15,191 nucleotides of DNA from Pseudoneurospora amorphoporcata (Eukaryota; Ascomycota; Sordariomycetes; Sordariales; Sordariaceae), in the NCBI GenBank assembly GCA_033297205.1, contig MU859450.1, positions 1-15,191 on the forward strand, in the 5' to 3' direction. The position numbers were made by a program, and so were the translations under genes. The notes under the pieces are model-generated. The model saw only the letters and a list, made by a program, of their open reading frames with translations, ran no database searches and had not been told where the DNA came from. Positions 8,662-15,191 of the stretch are shown here, one piece after another (within the stretch, counting starts at the first letter, position 1; each line of letters opens with the position of its first letter).

Positions 8662-9195
8662 AAAGGCCACACAACCGTTCCTTTGATTTTCTATGCAGTC
8701 AGTGGTGTACCGTGTACATGAACATTAGTCTAGTGACGTGGAACTCGTTCGCAGGTGCGAGGTTGAAAAAGCCGCAAAGGCATGAACCGCAAACATGCTC
8801 ATGGAAGGGCAGGGCGGGCTTCACAGTTCACACAAGTCAAGCCGGATGGATGCAAGCAAGGAAAAGAAAAGTGTAGGTAGTTTGATCTGAGCGAAGGAAT
8901 ATATATATATATGGGTAAAAGAAAGTAGAGGAAATTTTCGGGTCGATTGGCGAGGGCTTTGGAGTTAACTGAAATAACTTTGCGGACTTAAAAAACCGGG
9001 TTGGTGGTTTGGTGGTTGACTGACTGACACTGACACCTGGCAAACCGTTCCGAACAATGTCAAGTGGTTCTAGAAAGGAAATTCCAAACACCAAATTGAG
9101 CAAGCCAAAATCCGGCTGTCCTCTTTATTTTTTATTTTATTTTATTTTCTTGTGACAAAAAGAAATCATGTACACATGACTCCGAGTTGACATGT

Positions 9196-9213
9196 TTGAC
9201 TCGTGTGAGTCAA
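9196..9213. promoter_or_regulatory. Inverted pair of TGACTC motifs
   Basis: TTGACTC (9196-9202) and GAGTCAA (9207-9213) are exact inverted copies around GTGT. A further TGACTC lies just upstream at 9178-9183. TGACTC is the core recognised by the Gcn4/CPC-1 family of bZIP factors. No start codon of a supported gene is near, so a regulatory role is uncertain. Confidence 0.25.
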
Positions 9214-9915
9214 GCCCCCCCGGCCCTTGTCCCGGCGCGGCGCGTGTCCGGCTCCGTAGCCGTTACTTACTGTCGCCGAATCTCCGATTTCTTTTCTCCT
9301 CCGTTGTCCGTTGTCCGGTACCGGAACTAGCTATATCAAAAACGGCCTCTCGGTACAAAAGCGAGCCAAGATGTCGTCTGTTCCTGGGTTTTTTCTTTAA
9401 CTTTATCCGGGGCTGCCGGAGGCAACCATCGTCAATAACGGACGTAAAGGAAACTTGAATGGAAGAACGCGATCAAGCACGAATGCAAGCAAGCAAACAA
9501 CTTCACATCCATGCTTCCCTGCTTCGATTAATCACCGGTCAATGGACGGACGGACGGATCGTACGTACGTAGCACACTTCATGTTTTCATGGCCCAGCGG
9601 CCGTCATTATTCTACATTACAAGCCACCGTAGCTTGTTCCTCCTCATTCTCCTTCGTGTTTTTCTCCAAGTATGTATGCTGCTGCAAAGAATGACTTAGA
9701 AAGGGAAAATAAATGCATTGATAGGTAACCATTCATCCCTTGCCTGCCCACAAGTTAACTCCATGCCAAGCCATGCCAAAAATGCAACACAAAGGAGACG
9801 TTTCCAACGTACAAACCACCACCGGGTACTGCATCCAACGAGCCAACCAACGAACCGGCACAGCCAGTTCAGTTAATCCCTTCTCTTCCTTGTCCTTTCC
9901 CTCACCTCATCCTAA

Positions 9916-12279
9916 TCAAATAGGCGTAAAATACCCCGGCACCTTCTCATTCTCATACTGCATCGGCCCCGAGCTCTCAACAGTCGGATAACTGCTCGTC
10001 CTCTGATGACTCGGATACCTCGTAATCAGTTCCCTCGTCTTGCCCACGGGTACTCTCCCCGCGTAGACCACCTCCTCGTAAGCAGGTGATGCCTCGCCGT
10101 AGTGGCCACCACCGTTTGCGTTGGCCTCATTGGGCTGAAGGTGATCTCCCCCTCCACCGCCGCCATACTTCTCATTCTGATAGTGAGGACTAGCAGGGTT
10201 ACCGACCATGGCGTTGCTAGGCGCCAGCGCGGGATCGAAGTCGTTGTGAGAATGGAAGGAAGGGGGGCGACCACCCTTACCGAATTCCTGACCGCCTTCG
10301 CCGCGGGTTTTGGGCGTTGTGGTCATTCCCATCAAGGCGCCCATGACGCCGATGAGGACGACAATGATGTACGTCAGCAGCAGGCCGAGGGATATCAGAG
10401 CTTCCTGAATGATGCCGTTGCGGAGCGATCTGATCACTTTGCCCACGGCCTCGTTAATCTCGTCGGTTGTTACCGCGCCGGGCTTGGCCAGGAAGCTGTT
10501 GATGTCGCTATCGCCATCCGTGCTCTGCGCCGCTCCGGTCGAGAAGATGTCCTCGTCGAAGCGCGGGAGTACGACCTTGGCGTGCTCGTGCATCCACTCA
10601 AGACCGGCTTGGATGGAGTCGATCTTGCGGCCGACGATGCACCCCACAATGTCGCGGGCGATGTCGAGGAAGACGGTGTCCTTGAAGACGGTCTTTAGGG
10701 TGTTGTCGATTTCGTTCTCGACCGTGGTCAGCGTCTCGTTAACGGATTCCGTGGCCTCCTTCAACCAGCCGAAGACGTTCTCGTTCATGTTGTTTTCCAT
10801 GTGGCTGACGACCGTGTTGGAACTGTTGGCCCAGTCGGTGCTCACCTGCTTCAGAGTCCCGACCACGTCACCGGCGAAATCGCCCACATGCGCGGCGAGC
10901 TCGGGCGCCTTTTGCTCAATTTGCCGGAGGAGCACCCACTGGCAGAAGCAGGAGAAGAAACCGGCGATGGCGAGGGACAGCACGAAAAGGGCAGGCAGGG
11001 AAGTGGCGTACGCGACGGCCCATCTGACCAAGAGCCAGTTCTTGCTGCCTCTGTCAAAGCACTTGTCGGCGATCTTGATGCCGCTATCGGCAGTCCAGCG
11101 GCGCGAGGCTATGTAGAGAGCATCATGGGAGTTAAAAGCGTCGTCGTTGATTTTCTTGACCCGGTTCTTTTCGCGCAGGAAGGCGCGATACTCAAGGTAG
11201 CCCATGACAACCATGGCGAGGACGGCCAGGATGATGATGACGATGAAGAAGGCGATCTTGGCTTTGTGGACGATGGTAATGAGGGACTCGAAGAAATCGC
11301 GGAGGAAGGAGTTGTTGGAGCAGAATGATAATGCCTGCTTTTCCGCAGTGGGGAACATTTGTTCGTCGACTTGGACTTTGGAGAAGGTATCATTGATCTT
11401 TTGTTTGATAAGGTTGAAGGGCATGGCGAGGGCGGACTCGGCCAGGTTTTTGGCTTGGTCAAACGTCGGGATCTTTTTGTCGAGGGCATCCAGGCCACCG
11501 ACGACGCTTCTGGCGTCGATCTTGATTCCCTGGAGATCCCTGATGCGATTGTCGATGTTGAGGTCTGGAAAGTTGATGGGTTCGTTAGAACCGCCTAAAA
11601 GGCCAGCAACAGCGCCGACGCCCTTGTTGAGGCTCTTTTCTACATTGTCAATCGCCTTTTGGAAGCCCTGAATGTCTTCTGCAAGACCCTTGGTGACGGC
11701 CCCAATGCCCTTGTTGATTAAGTCGGTTGCCCCTTCCACCACTTTGGTAGCCACGTGCAAACCGCCGTGGATGAGGGCTGCCACCAGACAGGTAAAGGTG
11801 CCAATGTACATGTTGAGCACAAACATAATGATGGCCTGGACGCCTGTGAGGATCATCCTGAGCACTGCTGACATTGCGTCAACCGCTTTTTGCATGCTGG
11901 CGGCGGCCATTTTGTTGACGCCCTTGGACATGTAATGAGGCATAGAGGCCATGGCGCTGCCGACGTCTTCAACCTTGGTGCAAGCCGAGAGGGCCTTGAC
12001 CTTGGCGTCGCCAATGTTTTCCTTGAGGCTTCCCGTCAGGAGGATGACCCGTACCAGGACCAAAATCAACAGAATCGTCCACCGGTTGAACCATAGCTGT
12101 GATAGCCTCGCTCGCAGGCCGAGATATGGAGTGATTTGGGGGTCGGTATCAGGGTGCGATTTGAGCTGGTGCTCGTCCGCTTGACCATGGTGAAGGTCGA
12201 CGTTTTGCCATGGGGTTGCCGTATTAAGGGAGGATGGGACTGGAGGAAAGCCGCCTCCATATTTCTCATTGTAAGCCAT
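9916..12279 (-). CDS. prm1: Plasma membrane fusion protein Prm1
   Basis: An intact, intron-free frame of 787 residues, longer than yeast Prm1 (about 660) mainly through its C-terminal tail. Prm1 promotes merger of the two plasma membranes in mating cells and, in filamentous ascomycetes, also in germling and hyphal fusion. Five hydrophobic spans appear at about residues 66-84, 142-172, 340-363, 419-446 and 625-652. The two large loops between spans 1-2/2-3 and 4-5 contain amphipathic helical stretches and Asn-X-Ser/Thr sites (for example 296, 322, 485, 513). Cys100, shortly after span 1, and Cys547, in the last loop, sit where yeast Prm1 has the cysteines that link the dimer. The cytosolic tail (653-787) is Gly/Asn/Pro-rich and probably disordered. 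The start has A at -3 and G at +4, and fits the short cytosolic N-terminus of the family. Codon use is C/G-ending throughout, so the gene looks functional. Confidence 0.95.
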   Translation of the reverse strand: MAYNEKYGGGFPPVPSSLNTATPWQNVDLHHGQADEHQLKSHPDTDPQITPYLGLRARLSQLWFNRWTILLILVLVRVILLTGSLKENIGDAKVKALSACTKVEDVGSAMASMPHYMSKGVNKMAAASMQKAVDAMSAVLRMILTGVQAIIMFVLNMYIGTFTCLVAALIHGGLHVATKVVEGATDLINKGIGAVTKGLAEDIQGFQKAIDNVEKSLNKGVGAVAGLLGGSNEPINFPDLNIDNRIRDLQGIKIDARSVVGGLDALDKKIPTFDQAKNLAESALAMPFNLIKQKINDTFSKVQVDEQMFPTAEKQALSFCSNNSFLRDFFESLITIVHKAKIAFFIVIIILAVLAMVVMGYLEYRAFLREKNRVKKINDDAFNSHDALYIASRRWTADSGIKIADKCFDRGSKNWLLVRWAVAYATSLPALFVLSLAIAGFFSCFCQWVLLRQIEQKAPELAAHVGDFAGDVVGTLKQVSTDWANSSNTVVSHMENNMNENVFGWLKEATESVNETLTTVENEIDNTLKTVFKDTVFLDIARDIVGCIVGRKIDSIQAGLEWMHEHAKVVLPRFDEDIFSTGAAQSTDGDSDINSFLAKPGAVTTDEINEAVGKVIRSLRNGIIQEALISLGLLLTYIIVVLIGVMGALMGMTTTPKTRGEGGQEFGKGGRPPSFHSHNDFDPALAPSNAMVGNPASPHYQNEKYGGGGGGDHLQPNEANANGGGHYGEASPAYEEVVYAGRVPVGKTRELITRYPSHQRTSSYPTVESSGPMQYENEKVPGYFTPI

Positions 12280-12360
12280 GATATGATGTGTCGTGTTTCT
12301 TTTCTTGAACCAGCAAGATGGGGTATGTAGTATATCGTGGAGTCGTCTGCTAATCGTGCA

Positions 12361-12400
12361 AAAGTCGAAAAGGTCGAAAAAGTGAAAGCGAAAGCGAATG
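12361..12400 (-). repeat. Short direct repeats in the prm1 leader
   Basis: GTCGAAAA occurs twice, one base apart (12364-12371 and 12373-12380), followed by two GAAAGC units. They lie 85-120 bp before the prm1 start codon, in the expected leader or core promoter. Confidence 0.4.
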
Positions 12401-12494
12401 CCGTGATAGCGTGGTGAGTGGGTGCGCTTGTAAAAAGACCGACAAATGGCTGGTAACCCGTCTAGACCAGCTGGATGATTACTCTCGAGAAAGA

Positions 12495-12610
12495 ATTACT
12501 GAGCCGAAGACCGGAAAAAGGAAAAAGGAAGTGCAAGTGACCAAGAGAAAGGACCAAGAGAGAAGAGAGTCAAAGGAAAAAGAGAGGGTATCCAAAAAGA
12601 GAAGCGTTGC
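12495..12610 (-). promoter_or_regulatory. CT-rich promoter/leader of prm1
   Basis: The + strand is almost pure purine with AAAAAGG and AAGAGAG units, so the prm1 coding strand is CT-rich about 215-330 bp before the start codon. This is the expected position and composition for a fungal transcription start region. Confidence 0.45.
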
Positions 12611-13865
12611 CCACTATGAACGCAGCATACTGGAAATATGAATAGGTGAGGAGGAGAGGGAACAATAGAAAGAGGGTGCGTCAATAAGGCGACGGACGGG
12701 ACAATAAGACCCAGGCAGGCCGGTAATGACTGACTGGCCCGGGAGAGGCTGGTGGACCACAGGATAAGTCGAGAGTTGGGATGACAGGTGATTTGCAAAT
12801 GAACAATAGGCGCACCCGGTCCCAGAATAGAAGAAGCCCCATTGTTCGTGAAGGAGCATTGCCTTTGTTTGACCTTGTCTGCGTGGAGGGGTGGTCCCGT
12901 AGCCGCGGTCGTTGTCTAAGCGCCGGGACTCTACCAGCCAGTCGTTCTTTGTCGTGAACAGTCAAAACCCCGGATTTCCTTGGTGGAGAGCTGAGGTCTG
13001 GCGCGCTTGCAGCCGGGCCATGTTGTTTATGAGGCATGGCCACCTGATGGGCTTCGGGAGGGCTCATCGTACATAGTCATCTTGACCTCGCGGCAGGATG
13101 AACAATGTGTGCCGTTGTCCACCTCGCACAATACTTAGAAATCTCCCACCGAGACGAGACGGTGATGCGCGTCACTGTGAGACCTTTCACCTGTGGAAGA
13201 GTGAAGGTCGAGAGTCATCGAGGGTGGTCGCAAGATCTGGCATCGTCAAATTTTGGTGTTTCCGATTTCCAAATGCGATCGATGCCTTCCGGGAAGTGCA
13301 AAAGAGGAAAAAAGAAGGTCGCACTCAAGGCGTTCCTGCGTTTGTTTCAACCGCGGCCTGTCCCCCACAAATGATTGGTACCTGACAAGGGTGGGGCCTC
13401 TACACGCTGGAGCCCTGACAGCCAGTGAATGGCCTGGAGGCTCTGAAACTGAAAGCCCAATGACGACAGCCCGACAAGGGGAGAAATTGCAGCCAGCCGG
13501 GCGCTTCCATTCTGCCGTTTCAAAACATGTTTAGGTCAGAAAAAAGGCATCAATTGCGAATGGGTTCAAGTGACTCACGCAAGGAAGGAATTGCCGCGTT
13601 CATTTAACTATTGGCGGACCGCCGCTTGTTGTTCGGTCCATGGTGGTTTGCACGTGGTGATGTCGGGTCCGTCATTTCTGTGGGTGGACTTTGTTGAAGC
13701 GGCAGGCAGACGGGATGGTCTGTGCGTCAGAGGCACGTGAGGTTCTGACGGTCTTATCGTCAGACCGGTAAGGCGATACTACCTGAGGACCGGAGCATGA
13801 TAAGTCGATAGGATAAGCTTGTAAAGTGCGCTATGCTACTAGGTGCGACATTTGAGATCAAGTAG

Positions 13866-14052
13866 GTATCCCTCCCACCCTCTCTCTCCGCGTGGTGTCT
13901 TATGTGTCTTAAGAACTTGTTCCCCCGCTCGAGTTGATATCTTTCTTTTCCCCGTACCTTCCTTCCTTTATCTCCGCCCCAGGCGCCAGGCCTCTCAACT
14001 TTTTCATCCCAGCTCACTCGCCCGCTCTCGATTCCCGCGCCCTGCGCCAAAC
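13866..14052 (+). promoter_or_regulatory. Long CT-rich tract on the + strand, no clear gene behind it
   Basis: About 190 bp are pyrimidine-rich on the + strand, much like the leaders of the real genes here but in the opposite direction. The next ATG (14056) opens only 13 codons. Short coding-like stretches with stops follow (for example 14092-14146 and 14114-14179), so either a many-exon gene or a non-coding RNA is possible. No full gene model could be built. Confidence 0.25.
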
Positions 14053-14385
14053 CTGAATGACTGGAGGCACAGCTAATCATTCCGTCTATCTAGGATAGAA
14101 CATTGATAGGGGCTACTTGGCAGATATACCACTTTGACCGCGCCTAATTTCATCACCGACATCCGAGAAGTCAAGGAGTGACTCACCCCTTGCTCGGGTG
14201 GCCTGGAGTCGTCTCTTATGGGGCGTGGTTGACGGCGTGTTTTCCACATTCTGATGAAGCCAGCTCAGATTCCTCCCGTAGAAAATCAGAAAATCTAGTA
14301 CTCGCTATCACACTTGGCCTCTTGACCTTCCTTTTCATCCTTTTGTCATGAGGGCTTACACGTCTTTAAAGTTAAAGGTACCTAT

Positions 14386-14474
14386 TGGCAGCTCTGTCAG
14401 GGGGTTTGACGGCTCTATCAGGGGTTTTGACGGCTCTGTGAGGACGGGAGTCCTGACGGCCCTATTAGGGGTGT
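14386..14474. repeat. Tandem repeat, about four copies of a 21-26-bp unit
   Basis: The unit is like TGACGGCTCTATCAGGGGTTT. Copies lie at 14386-14406, 14407-14427, 14428-14453 and 14454-14474, with substitutions, and a 5-bp longer third copy. No open frame uses it. Confidence 0.75.
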
Positions 14475-14533
14475 TGAGTACCTAAATAATTCCGTCCAGC
14501 TAACCAGTTGCAATAAGAGGGCGATTTGCATTT

Positions 14534-14550
14534 GGGAGGGGGGAGGGGGG
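14534..14550 (+). other. G-quadruplex-type tract
   Basis: GGGAGGGGGGAGGGGGG has enough G runs for four G-triplets separated by loops of one base. It lies 216-232 bp beyond the stop codon of the right-edge gene, on the strand opposite to its coding strand. Folding is inferred from sequence only. Confidence 0.5.
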
Positions 14551-14765
14551 ATTGCAGTTGCAGCAGTCTAAGCTATATAGCTCTTATCTTTAGACCCATA
14601 TCGCACGCCAGATGCCAATATCAATCTCGGCCTAGAAGACACAGCTCACATGTATAGCAAATTGAAGTTTGATACTCAAGAAAACAAGACCTTATCCAAG
14701 GAATGCCCCGCACAACTACCTTTAGCTAAACAGAAGCAAAACTCACATTCACCATTCGTGTATTA

Positions 14766-15191
14766 CTAGGAATGTTTTTGGTGCTGCTGCTTCAACTTGT
14801 CGTACTTTTCCGAACTCGCCTTCGCGGCATTAGCGGCTGCCACATGGGTTTGATAAGTGTTCGCGCCTTTCGCTTTTAGAACATCCCCGTACGTGGAGTT
14901 GAAGTCCGCCCGTTTGTTAGCGTGCCTGCGGGCGTGTTAACATAGGTAACCTTCTTCTGGAATAGCAAGCATATACGCGTGGTCGACTTACCTTTCAGCT
15001 TTCTTAGACGCATCTCCTGCCAGAGGCGCTAGAACTTGATGGCCGGCTTGGTAGTACGTTACGCCGCTGACAGTGCCTCTCTTTTGATTAGGGTCGTGTA
15101 AGGGTTCTACGAGGTTGACACGCAGGTAGGCCTTGTTGGGAACTTGTAATATTCGACAAGGAGCAAGAAGACTGAGCCAGTCTGGAAGCTA
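14766..15191 (-). CDS. 3' end of an unrecognised spliced gene (partial)
   Basis: Two coding segments are visible on the minus strand: from the window edge to 14992, then 14925-14766, ending in TAG. They are separated by a 66-bp intron (14926-14991) with donor GTAAGT, acceptor CAG and a TTAAC branch-like site. The junction keeps the frame and forms an Arg codon. About 118 C-terminal residues can be read. The first part, with NKAYLRVNLVEPLHDPNQ and a GTVSGVTYYQAGHQVLAP segment, looks like a folded beta-rich end. The last ~50 residues are Ala/Lys/Gln-rich, predicted helical and basic. A TAG at the extreme window edge (15189-15191) in this frame is best read as an intron acceptor or non-coding, so the entry point of the upstream exon is uncertain. 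I do not recognise the family. The strand matches prm1, but 2.5 kb separates them. Confidence 0.6.

Larger units (their letters stand above)
7353..9915. other. Intergenic region between the double-psi barrel gene and prm1
   Basis: The region holds the 5' side of the double-psi barrel gene and the 3' side of prm1. I see no supported coding sequence in it. Besides the separately listed elements it carries many short repeats: TGCCC-type pentamers (8090-8125), GTAGGTAG (8191-8206), a 13-bp direct repeat (8516-8528 and 8552-8564), ATATATAT (8900-8912), ATTTT units (9127-9150) and GGAC then GTAC units (9545-9571). A 12-bp perfect palindrome, TCCGGTACCGGA, lies at 9314-9325. Confidence 0.6.
12280..14765. 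other. Intergenic region upstream of prm1
   Basis: This region lies between the prm1 start and the 3' end of the right-edge gene, which is on the same strand. It should contain the prm1 promoter and leader, plus the other gene's 3' UTR. Open frames of up to 128 codons occur (for example 12681-13067, minus) but show no domain. One TGAAACA motif (minus strand, 13343-13349) lies about 1.06 kb before prm1. TGACTCAC appears at 13572-13579 and 14180-14187. A 7-bp hairpin lies at 13744-13764. Confidence 0.6.

Noticed and set aside
8837..9103. An 88-codon minus-strand frame
   Set aside because: It starts with TTG, encodes no recognisable domain, and includes the ATATATAT run translated as Tyr-Ile repeats.
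10102..11328. Long + strand open frames (175-235 codons) across prm1
   Set aside because: They are antisense to the well-supported prm1 frame. GC-rich third positions in one strand often leave the opposite strand open, and their products are low in recognisable structure.
12681..13067. A 128-codon minus-strand frame upstream of prm1
   Set aside because: It has an ATG and fair codons at first, but shows no domain and lies within the probable prm1 promoter. It is more likely chance than an upstream gene.
13556..13590. A GGGTTCAAG segment resembling a tRNA B box
   Set aside because: No matching A box, acceptor stem or cloverleaf could be found around it. No other tRNA-like segment was found on either strand.
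1..15191. Transposon, RIP-damaged repeat, CRISPR array or defence cluster
   Set aside because: No transposase or reverse-transcriptase frame, no long terminal repeats, no A/T-rich stretch with TpA excess typical of RIP, and no spaced repeats of CRISPR type were seen.

Overview
The window looks like ordinary nuclear chromosome of a filamentous ascomycete, most likely a Sordariomycete of the Neurospora/Sordaria type. The evidence is short introns (59-66 bp) with GTRAGT-type donors and CTRAC-like branch sites, an A at -3 before each start codon, CT-rich leaders, long gene-free spacers full of microsatellites, and two characteristic fungal proteins (Prm1 and a fungal rhodopsin-type 7-TM protein). 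No prokaryotic operon, CRISPR array, rRNA or tRNA was seen.

Layout: 1-3183 is a long spacer with no convincing gene (one weak 102-codon ORF at 929-1237). 3184-4496 (+) is a five-exon gene for a 355-residue 7-TM protein of the fungal rhodopsin-domain/Pth11-like family. 4497-5927 is the spacer between two convergent genes. It carries two long poly(T) tracts around a block of many different microsatellites. 5928-7352 (-) encodes a 474-residue type II membrane protein: a long proline/serine-rich cytosolic part, one Leu/Gly-repeat membrane span, and an outside RlpA-like double-psi beta-barrel domain. 7353-9915 is a spacer that holds its 5' region, including a strong 18-bp-stem hairpin and a tandem pair of pheromone-response-like TGAAACA motifs. 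9916-12279 (-) is prm1, the plasma-membrane fusion protein of mating and hyphal fusion, intact at 787 residues. 12280-14765 is spacer with the CT-rich prm1 leader, a short tandem repeat and a G-quadruplex-type tract. 14766-15191 (-) is the 3' end of an unrecognised spliced gene that runs off the right edge.

There is no sign that the genes form a cluster. The shared theme is the cell surface: a receptor-like 7-TM protein, a membrane-anchored wall-facing domain and a membrane-fusion factor. A functional link between the last two through Ste12-type motifs is only an inference. I found no defence, mobile or biosynthetic system here. The most interesting leads are the architecture of the double-psi barrel protein with its upstream motifs, and the unidentified gene at the right edge.
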